In this document: positions 29,801 to 36,238 of the stretch, in pieces
Numbering within the stretch: the first letter of the stretch is position 1
Layout of the letters: every line of letters starts with the position of its first letter
DNA from: CAYOLL01 sp964404765 [NCBI: uncultured Gemmatimonadota bacterium]
GTDB taxonomy: Bacteria; 4572-55
Reading direction: 5' to 3'
Assembly (NCBI GenBank): GCA_964404765.1
Contig: CAYOLL010000003.1
Coordinates: 26,457 to 90,456 of the forward strand
Length of the DNA stretch: 64,000 nt
Program-made: the position numbers and the translations under genes
The notes under the pieces: model-generated
Databases searched by the model: none
The model's input: the letters and a program-made list of their open reading frames with translations, nothing else
What the model was told of the DNA's origin: nothing

Positions 29801-32512
29801 CGTCGGCGTACGGCTGACCCCGGTTGCGCCATTGGTAATGCCCGGGTTCGAGGGCAGATTGGGCACGACCGAGCCAATCGTCACTGTGCCGCTGACCGTC
29901 TGGCTGGGCACAACAGCGTTGGCTGCCGTGTCCCGCGCCGTGATATAGTAGGTATACGTCCCTTTATCGGCGATGTGATTATTGTTATTATCATAAGTGG
30001 CGTGACCGAAGAAATTCGTATTGTTGATCGCGCCGTCCCATTCCGTAATCTGCGCACCGGTTAATTTGACTAAAGCATGTGGCGCATGAAAACCAACGCC
30101 GTCCCAGCCAAAAGCCGACCACAGCGTATCGCCAATGCTGGACACAACCACCATCGTCACCGCCGCATTTTTGTTGAGTGTATAGCTGACCAGCGTACTA
30201 TCATTATTGCCCGTGCTGTCCGGCGAAAACGTGCCCGGCGTCGCGTTCAAACCGGTGACTTGAATCGGCAGGGCGCCCGGCGTAAAAATATAAGTCAGCG
30301 TCAACGTGGGATTGCCGGTGAAAATGGCATACGACTGCACGGCCATGTTGATCGTCGCCCGCGTCGAACCGTCCGACAAAAACAGCCGCGCTTGAGGCGG
30401 GAAATAACCCAGATTCCAGCGAATGCTGTCCCGATCTGCGCCCCCGCTGTTCTGCAGCTTCAGCGTCCAGCGCACCGTATCTTTGGCGGCATCGCGGATA
30501 TCCCGGCTCAGTTGATTGGGCAGCCCGCCGATTTGGAACGACGCATAAAACTCGCTCGGACTGGCCGGCGGCGCGGCAATATCCAAAGCTTCAAACGCAT
30601 CTTCGCCGTTCAGATCAATCCCGAAACTCAAATCAATGCGCGTGTTTTTGGTTTTATTCCAGACTTCCAAAAATGGGAATGTCCAATTGGCCGGGGCGGT
30701 CGTATTCACCTCAAAACTGCGCGTGGCCGACCAGACGGAATAGCGCGTGGCATCCTTAGCCCGCACCCGCCAATAATACACATCGCTGCTCAACGCGCTC
30801 AAACTGCGCTGCGACAAGGTCAGCGAGGAATCAACCAAGATTGGCGCGGCAAAGGTCGAAGTTGTATCCACTTGCAGAATGTAATGCGTCGCTCCGCCCA
30901 CATCGCTCCAATCCAACGACGGCGTGCTGTTGAAAGCGTAACCGTTGGCCGGCGAGACGAGCGACGGCGGCAGCAGCGTATCGCGCAGGGCAATGGTAAT
31001 ATCCACATCGCCGCTAAAGACGGCCATGCTCTGTGTCCGCATATTGATCGAATCGGCCATGAACAGCGCCCCACTGACGCCGGATAGACTGGCTGTGCTC
31101 CATTGCAGCGTGTCGGCTGTTCCGCCGGTGTTGGCAATGCGTAGCAGCCAGGTGTGGTTGTTCTGGGCGCTGTTGCGTAAGTCCGTGCTCAAATTCGTAA
31201 ATATGCCGGTGACGGAAAAATAGACATTGCGGCCAAACGACGGCGGCGGAAAGGGCGCATCCAGCCCGTTATCAAATTCGTCCGTAGCGCCGACAGCCGC
31301 GCCAAACGTGCGCGTGGCGGTGAAGCTGCCGCTTTTGACGGTGATTGGCAGTTGCCATAAAATTGAGGCGCTGGTATTCACCGTCCCGCTGATTGTAAAA
31401 TTGTAAGGATTCTCGTCGCTGTCGTTGTTGGCAAAAGACAGTGCGCCGCTGTAGCCACCCTGCTCCGTCGCGCTCAACCGAATTGTAAAGGTTGTGGAAT
31501 CGCCGGGCGCAACGGCCAATTTGCCAAAAGAGCCTGGCACACTAAAACCGGTTGGAACCGTAATTGCCGAAGTCATCTTTAAACTATCGCTACCGGTGTT
31601 GTAGACCTTGAAAATTTTGTCAACCGGCGTTCCGATAATGGTTGTGCCAAAGCTAAACGTGCCGTCATCGGCAATCGTCGCGCCGTTTTGCTTAATGGTG
31701 ATCTCCGGCGCAGCCGGAAGATTAACCGTTCCGCTAATCGTAAAGTTATAGGGATTCTCATCGCTGTCGTTATTGGCAAATGAAAGACTGCCGCTGGATA
31801 CGCCCGCCGCAGTCGCTAATAACCGAATAATAAAAGTCGTGGAATCTCCCGGGGCAACGGTCGCGCTGCCAAAATTCTGTTGGATACCAAAGCCGGTTGG
31901 AGCGGCCAAGCCGGATAAGGTTAAATTAGCCGTGCCGGTGTTATAGACTTTAAAGGTCTTGTCAATCGTCGCGCCAACGGTCGTTGTGCCAAAACCAAGA
32001 TTTCCGCTATCATCGGCAATGGTTAGGCCGTTCTGCTTGATATTGACCTCTGGGGCCGGAGCGACGATAATTCCTGTGCAAGTAACAGCTCCAGCTAAAT
32101 CTACAAAATTTGCTGTTTTTATTGTGTCCAAACCTGTAGCTGCCGGAGCAACATTAAACTTCACGTAAGCAATCGGGCCGCTTAGACTATTTGTAATTGG
32201 GCCGCCTGAAAAAAGCCATGCCAGACGAATCGTATTCGAATTAACCAGATTGGCTCCAAAAAAAGTGGGTGCTCCGGTAATAGCCGGATTACTATCAGCG
32301 TCCACATAAGTAAGCATGCTATTTGGAAAGATGATATCAAACCCAAATGCTTCCAAGCCAGACGGATTATCTATGGCGATGGCAACGGAGATTTGTTGGC
32401 CCGGGATCACAGTGGAATTGGCGGGTGGGCAAACTGTATACGCCATAGCCGACCCAGCCAACATCACCCATATAGCCAGAGCAAACACTAGTTTTTTTGT
32501 ATTGCGAATCAT
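17831..32512 (-). CDS. 4893-residue secreted multidomain T9SS-type cargo protein
   Basis: Order of parts, by residue: signal peptide (1-24); cohesin-like domain (25-150); two ASH/HYDIN-type choice-of-anchor domains (155-380); an unnamed beta-domain (about 383-505), an Ig/FN3-like segment, and a second unnamed domain (about 608-743); nine fibronectin type III domains carrying the repeated D-x-L/R-Y-S motif (about 985-2210 and 3280-3505), with two F5/8-type discoidin domains (about 1096-1228 and 1965-2098); a right-handed beta-helix block (about 2212-3275); eleven tandem ASH/HYDIN domains (about 3508-4700); and a T9SS/FlgD-like sorting domain with NYPNPF (about 4800-4893). A GGGG-rich ribosome-binding site precedes the ATG. 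Likely a cell-surface adhesin or matrix protein. The frame is intact over 14.7 kb. Confidence 0.88.
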   Translation of the reverse strand: MIRNTKKLVFALAIWVMLAGSAMAYTVCPPANSTVIPGQQISVAIAIDNPSGLEAFGFDIIFPNSMLTYVDADSNPAITGAPTFFGANLVNSNTIRLAWLFSGGPITNSLSGPIAYVKFNVAPAATGLDTIKTANFVDLAGAVTCTGIIVAPAPEVNIKQNGLTIADDSGNLGFGTTTVGATIDKTFKVYNTGTANLTLSGLAAPTGFGIQQNFGSATVAPGDSTTFIIRLLATAAGVSSGSLSFANNDSDENPYNFTISGTVNLPAAPEITIKQNGATIADDGTFSFGTTIIGTPVDKIFKVYNTGSDSLKMTSAITVPTGFSVPGSFGKLAVAPGDSTTFTIRLSATEQGGYSGALSFANNDSDENPYNFTISGTVNTSASILWQLPITVKSGSFTATRTFGAAVGATDEFDNGLDAPFPPPSFGRNVYFSVTGIFTNLSTDLRNSAQNNHTWLLRIANTGGTADTLQWSTASLSGVSGALFMADSINMRTQSMAVFSGDVDITIALRDTLLPPSLVSPANGYAFNSTPSLDWSDVGGATHYILQVDTTSTFAAPILVDSSLTLSQRSLSALSSDVYYWRVRAKDATRYSVWSATRSFEVNTTAPANWTFPFLEVWNKTKNTRIDLSFGIDLNGEDAFEALDIAAPPASPSEFYASFQIGGLPNQLSRDIRDAAKDTVRWTLKLQNSGGADRDSIRWNLGYFPPQARLFLSDGSTRATINMAVQSYAIFTGNPTLTLTYIFTPGALPIQVTGLNATPGTFSPDSTGNNDSTLVSYTLNKNAAVTMVVVSSIGDTLWSAFGWDGVGFHAPHALVKLTGAQITEWDGAINNTNFFGHATYDNNNNHIADKGTYTYYITARDTAANAVVPSQTVSGTVTIGSVVPNLPSNPGITNGATGVSRTPTLSWTGGDPDLGEAVTYTVYFGTSGTPTTVVSTNQTGTTYAPGTLNYGTNYFWRILTGDNFGNTRLGPIWSFTTLAAPTDTLAPARITNLQVISTLFNSIKLAWTAVGDDSLTGQATSYQLRYSTSPINNGNFGSATLITTGTPRAAGQADTASVSGLSRNTTYYFAIKAADEVGNLSLLSNVVTQATLTVTNIALRKPTQASAQLNLAENAVDGFDNTDWNAGVGTLPQELTISFQGKAHVDSIALRSNQDTPGTSTHNIRFINSSGASTLTHTFSQNITSQGQWLTHKFSPFYTDVTRMTVQTTASPVFPSWFEIQVFGFIYEIGDTIAPRAITNLAVSTADSTKIILTWTATGDDTTFGRATEYDLRYNTVPITINNFYTSSRYIIPAPKTSGTSELDTLRGLTACQTYYFAIRAHDEVPNISGMSNVIPASPCPFSDFIPPAAVTNLAVTGTTHNTATLQWTAPGDDGNSGQAIAYDLRYSLTPITHDSLFNKATPAGPQPVPIGPLNTQTFTVSGLSPLTTYYFAIKTADEVPNWSPRSNTAQGTTTEPPDTKRPAPICNLVIFEVTLSSVKLAWQAVGDDSLTGSATSYDIRYSLSPITEGNFNAATQWTPSPTAQPAGTWLFATVTGLQDSVNYYFAVKARDDLGQISTFCAAGMATAYTQNTRGMVLESTADDIESVYLSGPGFSGVHLWTNSSQAERTAMTLSLIPDSSYVLCMRVSDLGGPSGAHLTSLFDTNTGEVVFNSTDDGNWKYSFTFPGDNWQRRDYNDASWLIETKMADYGESYPPVGGWLDQSADWIWGIPFEHFDLWIRRKFTITTVSGDNRAPSKITDLAAVPLSNTQVRLDWTSPGDNDRYGKASQYDLRYSTSALSEGNFNSATAVSGEPAPDWAGIEQSHLVSGLVSNTTYYFAIKSLDDAGLWSPISNVAIALTNLPPDTTKPNAVTDLAMADTSAFSLTLKWTAPRDTTIFGATAAVAAYDIYYADFALTSGNYQTGTRVSGPLTPLAPGQLQTFEVSGLRPNANYWLALRSRDAAGNSSLISNIVQGKTDREFLRDNLCLNKPTIASSNSNQAFRATDGDGFSQWDAAAFFPQWIEVDLQGLATVDSLAFKAAISLSGQTIHEVHFIRFDESDTLAHVFSGFTSDGLWLTHKFETPIAGVTKIRVETVLSISTVAWYELQAFGPIRAGDDTPPGAITDLQVIAANNTFVTLSWPAPGDDNQTGVASYYDVRYATFPITADNFASATPAINEPAPDTTGSIEAFTVDGLTANTVYYFAVKTGDELFNWSPISNIATAVTDAVFRGTIVGTDICSNTTWTTSGSPYIVVENIVICSGTTLTINAGVQVRFGNNRKIIVQSNAAIRATGTAPSPIVMESGGVWQGIVFNGFPATSNFNFVQFRNLNTAAIQLLGGDNLTIQNCTFENITGGCAIYLENASPTITSNTLRAAICSSDGRSNPTITGNTFSGGSGQYPITVGAMSVMTNSGSPNVNTNTITSWSGGIAIRLWATDITRNTTWPNTVSLPYYVQGDINIYNNATLTISAGAVARFADDAQLTVGKVSTSSVGGLSAVGTSGQRIVLRGDLLNSSVRWDGIVFTPFTLASRLVFCQISEADQTYPGSLHTTISVNNTQNVTITDNTITGGTGIHAILLDDASLVIERNTVGSIYVTESTTIPTIRNNAFSGSGLYPISMGAMGNLFNNSFAGWSGAAGICLWSTEITQNSRWTNPWFNSAPLPYKIKGDIFVVNDANLTIDDSVKVHFVTGSTLQVGDPDFDEEGRLQVNGLATTAGEVLLACDPGNPNLTWAGVHFTSEVADSSWLKNVRVEQAFGFYDAENSYSVFVDETEVVHFDNVDVVAPTGVNAILLNATSLRIENGEVTGPIRALESTGAPTIRNTAFRGTGVTPLIMGAMTHLINNTFTGWTSGQYIQVLGTTIVDNVTWPRVTQFPYYVTGSLFVGDGATFGIDAGVNAIWADDMGLFTGDRTTMTAGRLDVNGTAALPVHFWAKDTDLTESWRGLYFTEYTDSSFVDYLTLDDARTPVTNIAYTAVRAFGTNKVFMNNCQINGDDATYPIYLEDASLILSNNTIRSSVPYAIYATSGTSNPSLTGNIFIGAGDYPFQVGAMSTIGSNDYTQWIGEKGIKFLATTITRATTWPIPPNNLGQYHIFGEIDTQARLTIQPGVMAKFNQGAALKASRDGSIWAVGQPTDTGFITFTGIEGNIGTWSGIQFEDSADTSRIAYALVQYAGDTYPFAGIFIQSPKITVDHCNIVRVYGSGIYSQIVNPTLHSNILANNSGYGINHISGLTPRVTHNDAYHNNAGDYHGLPDPTGGGTSISTDPLFVDFARNDWHLLPGSPCRGTGKDGTSMGIFQYADNVPPSRIHTLRVVGAHAFSVELAWAAPGDDSIFGRAAQYDLRYSTVPISAENFGSATRFNLPAPTGAGLGEFHEVTGLTQNTLYFFAVKAIDDRGNVSAMSNVVSAFTEATGDIFPPDAVAGLTIIDVTFNSVTLQWLSPGDDAAIGQASLYDLRYSTGTITAANFSQATNASGEPLPEVAGSLQTFTVFGLNPSTHYYFALRTRDEANWSGLSNVVDATTDPFQPRILVNPGSYDFGGTMIGVAKVWEMQIINDGALPLNIAGIVSDDADFTVANSAFTLNPGERRIQPVTFLPQALGFDDALISITTNDPDNLNLRVRVTGTGVLPTEPILSAPTVVDFGVVNLNQSKTLTIRVRNEGGTLLRIASATSDLAPFVLSPLPRFPKILASLVDTVLTVTFTPTVYGTHEGHLELVSNDPDNAGVTVITLRGFGYAAVPVLQQSGQPHDFGTIQVGQTRDWSFEIWNHAGANTNLSVTVSSTGSMFQIVRPTGSTSSLAPGQRLAVTVRFAPTAAGNFTGNFRIQSNDPQNALVNIAMLGQATPIPVPDMSVAATSVAFGDVYQNASAQRTLLVTNTGSAQLQINALTFANPQVTAFTVVAPAQLPLTVDPGQQTGIILQFNPTAITSYANTLQIVSNDPPTISVSLTGRGIVVPAPELNVPAPLVFPFSHNYGAVARPTEWSFLIENIVSSPTTPIGPLSINNIVSNNSAFVVTHPTVFPQIIPAGENMQIYVTFYPATVTPVSGTITITTNDPDEGTVSVQLTGSKASAIAQYSAGDFDFGSMNLGQSASRSLRVTNNGNVNLNIFSIDLISDQFAVSGVTLPLNVAPGGSANLSLTYTAVHEGEAAATLVIHSNADNIPDQTVTLRGRGTSPEILVDVFNYDFGPVTIGEAPTWPLVVRNTGSGPLTIQSAQANNAAFTVTGQIGPINPGATATYTVKFTPTARQNYTAVLTVRSDDADEPVVTVNLFGMGAAPVVNINEVVRNFGPVRVGRNSDSWLVSVQNLGDAALVLSNPVFSDTSAFRFANNAQFPLSINSLETVTLPIRFTPKLRQQYTGTLIVRTNDAARPTLTLNMSGRGLAPVIAANPTTQNFGNADVNQRIERLITLSNTGDATLTITDMTADKPDIFGVEWISAVVAGKSPQINLTGLQDLSGFAQPDSIAPGQTKQIRVSFRPQAATAYTGQLTIRSDAFNAAAYTIGLSGIGVSPEIQLSASVATFGDVRVMQNSVRNFSIFNLGNGSLTISAITSSMDSIFTISGLTFPAVIPGNDTLDFRIVFAPRGPRSYTAEISIASNDTDEPLVKIFVGGAGIQPDILLPQTSHNFGAVDQSTNWEMEIRNIGRAPLQVLEVTRHSDRIRITNIPRTPIITDGNAFVTVTFTPIETDTLIIDTLQVRSDDPDNPVVNVVVRGSHKKVSVELLSFTATAKPGLIELEWLVSEASTPIGFHVYRTEAGVLTDRQKVNETMLLANGLAYRFKDQTVRPEATYLYWLEGLDANGSVFEFGPLQQSAAAVPTALRLWQNYPNPFQFGGLTTIRLELPRAQTVSLKVYNIDGRFVKTLLNAGLETGYHTILWDGTNEAGRPVAGGTYLYQLESGGERQTLKMTLMR
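19194..19226. repeat. 33-bp perfect palindrome inserted in frame in the giant gene
   Basis: AAACCTGACAGGTCTT, one G, then its exact reverse complement AAGACCTGTCAGGTTT. Its 33 bp add 11 codons (NLTGLQDLSGF) to the ninth ASH domain of the C-terminal block, at about residues 4429-4440, where the sister domains have no such loop. The same design recurs at 46026-46058. Confidence 0.9.
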
Positions 32513-32563
32513 AATACATCCCCTTTTTTATTGGTACACTTTCAGCCCAGACGCAAAAAGTCA

Positions 32564-32603
32564 AGAAGGGATACCGCCATTTTAAACGGCGATATCCCCT
32601 TCT
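32564..32603 (-). terminator. Terminator after the cohesin-dockerin gene
   Basis: On the minus strand AGAAGGGGATATCGCCG and CGGTATCCCTTCTT form a long, slightly imperfect stem centred on TTTAAAAT, followed by GACTTTTT. It starts six bases after the stop of the 516-residue gene and lies before the giant gene, so the giant gene probably has its own promoter in the remaining 50 bp or relies on read-through. Confidence 0.7.
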
Positions 32604-32608
32604 CGTGA

Positions 32609-34159
32609 TTACTTCATCAACATCATTTTTTTTGTTATCGACGGATAATTCTCTCGTTGCAACTCATACATATATAAACCGGATGCTACCGACCGATCAT
32701 CTTTTTTCCCTTCCCAGTAAACGACAAAATGTCCATTTCCAGCCACTTCATCAAATAAAACATCAACCAGGCGACCGGAAAGATCATAAACCCCGACTCG
32801 CGTAGGCAATTGCCGGTTATCATTAATCGAAAACTGAATGGCGGTTCTCGGATTAAATGGGTTGGGGATATTTTGATTCAACGAAATTTGCTGCAACAAA
32901 ATCAACGGATTTGAATCGTTAGCTTGAACCTCCGCCCCATCCAAATCATCAAGCAAATGGTTCAGCTTGATGTCAAATTGCGATAATGCCGCCGGGTTGA
33001 CAATATCAAAATGCAAATAGAGCATTGTTGAAGGGCGAGTGGTTAATATTTCGGCATCTCCCGCAAATCCGCCCACACGAGCATTACCGGGTCGAAATTC
33101 ATACCCGCTCAATTCGGTCAATACCTGACTGACTTCGCTGCGCTCGATGTTGCTAAATCTGACGACATCGGCCGGATACGTGAAATCAAACCCAAAGGCG
33201 CGCAGACGAGACGGGTCGCTAACCTGAATTGGCACAACAACACGAGTGCCTTGTATCTCACCCGCGCCATACTGCACCACCAAACGCTCAGTCGAAGAAA
33301 CAGCGGCTTGCCCGCTGCTGCAACTACCGGTACCCAGATAGGTTTTAAAGATGCCTAAAGCGTCAGCGGGTGTGACATTGCCATCCTTATTGCAATCAGC
33401 GCAATCCTGCTTGGTGCAGCTTGCCTGGGGATTTCCCAGATACATCTTGAAAGCGCATAAGGCGTCGGCGGGCGTAACTTGGCTGTCATTATTCACATCT
33501 CCGTTAAGCGCACAACCCTGCGCCATGAATGTTCCGGATTGCGCGGTATAAGTCGAAACGCCATCTACCAGGTTGGATAAGGTCAGTGTGCAAGTATAAC
33601 CTACCGGACATGAGGCGCTCACGTTGAAAGTCACCTTGGCGATCGAACCGTTGGAGTTGGCCGGAATGGGCGTCGTGCCAAAACCGCCGATACCTACATA
33701 GCCGCTGCCCGCATTACCATCCACATTTTGAAAACTTTGCGTCAAATCGCCTTTTTGGACACTGGCATAGGTCAGGTAGTTATTGCAATTATTGAAGTTA
33801 AGACGAAAACCAAAAGCCTCTAAAGGGCTGGAGTTGTTGGCGATGTTTATCTTAAAAGTGACCTGGCCGCCGGGTATTGCATTTTCAGAAGAAACGACTA
33901 ATGTATTTGTGGTGGGTGACGCTGGAATAGAAACAGCCGTGCCAATATAGCCATCCGTTGAAGCGACAGTGGACCCGCTGCGAAAGCCCGCAACCTGCTG
34001 CCCAACAATGCCATAGTTTCGATATCCAGTTGAAGATTGTGCTCCGCCGCCATTTGAATTTGTCAATACGGCAGCATTTCGATTCTGAGCCAATGACGCT
34101 CCCGCCCAGTTCAACAGCGCCATAAGCGCTAAACATACCATTCTTTTAATGCTTAACAT
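32609..34159 (-). CDS. Secreted cohesin-dockerin-cohesin protein with T9SS sorting domain
   Basis: A 516-residue protein: signal peptide (1-25, ending SLAQ), a cohesin-type beta-sandwich (about 85-215), a complete dockerin type I pair (GDVNNDSQVTPADALCAFKM at about 219 and DCNKDGNVTPADALGIFKTY at about 256, both with the D-x-N/D-x-D-G/S calcium loop), a second cohesin-like domain (about 290-420) and a sorting domain (QNIPNPFNPRT, then FSINDNRQL, to 516). Dockerins bind cohesins through calcium-dependent contacts, so the protein could polymerise with itself or bind the cohesin-like domain of the giant protein. A GGGG ribosome-binding site precedes the ATG. Confidence 0.88.
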   Translation of the reverse strand: MLSIKRMVCLALMALLNWAGASLAQNRNAAVLTNSNGGGAQSSTGYRNYGIVGQQVAGFRSGSTVASTDGYIGTAVSIPASPTTNTLVVSSENAIPGGQVTFKINIANNSSPLEAFGFRLNFNNCNNYLTYASVQKGDLTQSFQNVDGNAGSGYVGIGGFGTTPIPANSNGSIAKVTFNVSASCPVGYTCTLTLSNLVDGVSTYTAQSGTFMAQGCALNGDVNNDSQVTPADALCAFKMYLGNPQASCTKQDCADCNKDGNVTPADALGIFKTYLGTGSCSSGQAAVSSTERLVVQYGAGEIQGTRVVVPIQVSDPSRLRAFGFDFTYPADVVRFSNIERSEVSQVLTELSGYEFRPGNARVGGFAGDAEILTTRPSTMLYLHFDIVNPAALSQFDIKLNHLLDDLDGAEVQANDSNPLILLQQISLNQNIPNPFNPRTAIQFSINDNRQLPTRVGVYDLSGRLVDVLFDEVAGNGHFVVYWEGKKDDRSVASGLYMYELQRENYPSITKKMMLMK

Positions 34160-34192
34160 ATTTCAGCCCCTTTGTGTAAGATCAAGCTTCAA

Positions 34193-34294
34193 GCTCGTAG
34201 TGATCGGCTTTAGCCGTCAAACAATAGCTCGTAGTGATCGGCTTTAGCCGTCAAACAGGCTCAAGATAACGGCTAAAGCCGATTACTACAAACA
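34193..34294. repeat. REP-like palindrome array (GGCTTTAGCC family)
   Basis: Two direct copies of GCTCGTAGTGATCGGCTTTA continued by GCCGTCAAACA (from 34193 and about 34227), followed by an inverted copy (AACGGCTAAAGCCGATTACT to about 34294). Each carries the GGCTTTAGCC core and a GTAGTRA head. The same family occurs on the other side of the transposase gene at 36239-36373. Confidence 0.85.
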
Positions 34295-34296
34295 CC

Positions 34297-35565
34297 TTAG
34301 TCGTAACTCGAATGCGTAAACGTCGTCGCGCCCAAAAACTGCACATTATCCGCTTTGATGATCTGGCAATAGTCAATATTGGCCGCGCCATTGACGGTGA
34401 AATTCCCCCAGACCGTGCCGCCGCGAGTGAAGACAACCGGAGCGCCGCTACTGCCTTGCACATTTAGGGTGCCTTCGATGGTAAAGCTATGCGCCCCGTT
34501 GAAAGAGACCGTCGTGCCTGCCAAAATCGTCAGTGTTTGTCCCGCCGGGACGGTGATGTTGCCGGTCACGGTAACAATGCAATTGCCGCCCCATGTGCCG
34601 GAGACGTTACCTGAGACAGAGGGACAACTACCACCACACGATTGCGCAGAATAGACTCCGTTTGTGCTAACAGTGCCCACAGCACAAAAAACGGGGTTAC
34701 GATAGTCTCCGAATCGGCCAGCTCTGACCTCAAAATGAAGATGTCGCCCGCAACCTCCTGCACTTGAGCAGGTATAACCAATGTCTCCTTCCTCCCCAAT
34801 TACTGTCCCCGCTGTTACAAATTGATTTATACTCACCCTATTCCGTACACTAAATTGCGTAACATGAAAATATTTAGTCCACTCTCCATTGGTGGAATGT
34901 TCCATCACTATTGTATTGTTGTAAGCCCCGTATGAGTCACTACAACCACAAACATTATTTCCATCTTCATAGGCTCTAATCCATCCATCAGCTGGAGCAA
35001 CAATCAACTTGTTAGAAGATCCAACCATGTCTGTAGCAGGTGTTCCTGTGCAACTTCCTGTATCAGAATTATGAGCATGCTTAGCCACGTTTCGCGTAAT
35101 TGTAACGCTTGTGTTGTCGAGGTAAGGAAACCTGTATATATTTGCCGATGAAGGAAAATCACAGTGATTCAAAATATTGAAGTGAGTCGTTCGATAATCC
35201 AGAAAGCCCTCGATATTTATTGGCTTTATAATTTCAGGAGCATTATCCCAAAGTTCTTTGAATTTATCTGTCCCAGGAAAGACGATTTTCCAATTTACAT
35301 CTTGCTTTTGTGCGAGTATATAATAGAGGTCATCAGACTTCCTAAAGTAAATTGAAATTACAGCTATATCATTTTGCTTCATTATCTTGGCAACTTGCCA
35401 ATTCTTTGAAACAAAAAATTTTAAATCTGAAGCTTTGATTGAGGCATCAATGACGCTCATATTCAAAGCTGAATCAGGTAGCACACTATGTTCCTCAATT
35501 TGTGCATATGTAACTCTAATTGTAATGACTAACAGTAGAGTTGTTATAAGGATACTTCTTATCAT
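34297..35565 (-). CDS. Secreted M23-family metallopeptidase with beta-helix C-terminus
   Basis: A 422-residue protein with a signal peptide (ending VTYAQ). An N-terminal region (25-165) has no recognised fold. The M23/lysostaphin-type domain (about 165-305) has a first His-Asp zinc pair in a modified form (KHAHNSDTGS..ATDM), the conserved APADGWI strand, and the H-x-H motif GRHLHFEVR near residue 285. The last 110 residues form a small parallel beta-helix (ITVPAGQTLTILAGT pattern). M23 enzymes cut peptidoglycan cross-links or glycine-rich peptides. No T9SS sorting domain is present. A GAAGGGAAC ribosome-binding site supports the start. Confidence 0.82.
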   Translation of the reverse strand: MIRSILITTLLLVITIRVTYAQIEEHSVLPDSALNMSVIDASIKASDLKFFVSKNWQVAKIMKQNDIAVISIYFRKSDDLYYILAQKQDVNWKIVFPGTDKFKELWDNAPEIIKPINIEGFLDYRTTHFNILNHCDFPSSANIYRFPYLDNTSVTITRNVAKHAHNSDTGSCTGTPATDMVGSSNKLIVAPADGWIRAYEDGNNVCGCSDSYGAYNNTIVMEHSTNGEWTKYFHVTQFSVRNRVSINQFVTAGTVIGEEGDIGYTCSSAGGCGRHLHFEVRAGRFGDYRNPVFCAVGTVSTNGVYSAQSCGGSCPSVSGNVSGTWGGNCIVTVTGNITVPAGQTLTILAGTTVSFNGAHSFTIEGTLNVQGSSGAPVVFTRGGTVWGNFTVNGAANIDYCQIIKADNVQFLGATTFTHSSYD

Positions 35566-35619
35566 TTTTGTTCCCTTCGATTTTAGATTTTTAGATTTCT
35601 AACTTCGTCACTACAAACA

Positions 35620-36219
35620 CTACAAACCTTCATCCCAACCTTCGCCATAGCTTTTCAACGGGTACTGCTTCCACAAATCGCGCAGCCACTCGCGTCCATA
35701 GTGTTCAAGATACCAGTGAACGCTGCTGTCTTCCCAATCGTATGGCGAAACGCTATGTTTGTGCCGCACCGGGTTGTAGTGAATGTAATTCAACGTCGTA
35801 TAATAATGCCGCTCGGAACGAATCGCTCGATCCGAAAATTTATACCAAACCGTGCGACCTTTTTGATTGTCCTCGCCATTCCACTTGAAGGATAAACCAC
35901 CGTGCGTTTTGCCAAAAATATCGCTCAGGGTCTTGAAATCATCAACCTTTGCCAGAAGGTGATAATGATTTTGCAACACAACCCAGGCGCGAATTTCGTG
36001 ACCGCATTCCTGAAATTTTTCAAACAGCTTTTCCAACAATTCACGGCGGCGTTCCGGCTTTTCCAAATGGGGCTTGTGCTCATAACAAGCGGCGGTGAGG
36101 AAATAATAGGCATGATCGTTCACCGGATGCGGCGGCGAATGAAGCGGAAAGCCTTTCGCCTTACGCTCCTCGACAATTGCCTTTTGCTCCTCCGGCGTCA
36201 TCGTGCGATATTCATACAT
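35620..36219 (-). CDS. REP-associated tyrosine transposase (RAYT, Y1_Tnp family)
   Basis: A 199-residue Y1/HUH-type transposase. The metal-binding HUH motif appears as QNHYHLLAKV (about residue 105) and the catalytic tyrosine lies in YIHYNPVRH (about residue 147); the C-terminal W-x-SS-x-H-W-Y is also typical. RAYTs are domesticated single-strand transposases that bind and nick REP palindromes and spread them. Here the gene is flanked on both sides by GTAGTRACCGGCTTTAGCCG-type palindromes, which are its expected substrates. The N-terminal 40 residues are an extra lineage-specific part. Confidence 0.9.
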   Translation of the reverse strand: MYEYRTMTPEEQKAIVEERKAKGFPLHSPPHPVNDHAYYFLTAACYEHKPHLEKPERRRELLEKLFEKFQECGHEIRAWVVLQNHYHLLAKVDDFKTLSDIFGKTHGGLSFKWNGEDNQKGRTVWYKFSDRAIRSERHYYTTLNYIHYNPVRHKHSVSPYDWEDSSVHWYLEHYGREWLRDLWKQYPLKSYGEGWDEGL

Positions 36220-36238
36220 GTTATGCGTCTCAACAAGC

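Noticed and set aside
30077-31087. Plus-strand frame of 336 codons opposite the giant gene
   Set aside because: Same reason: high GC at certain codon positions of the real gene keeps the antisense frame open, and the translation is low-complexity basic sequence.
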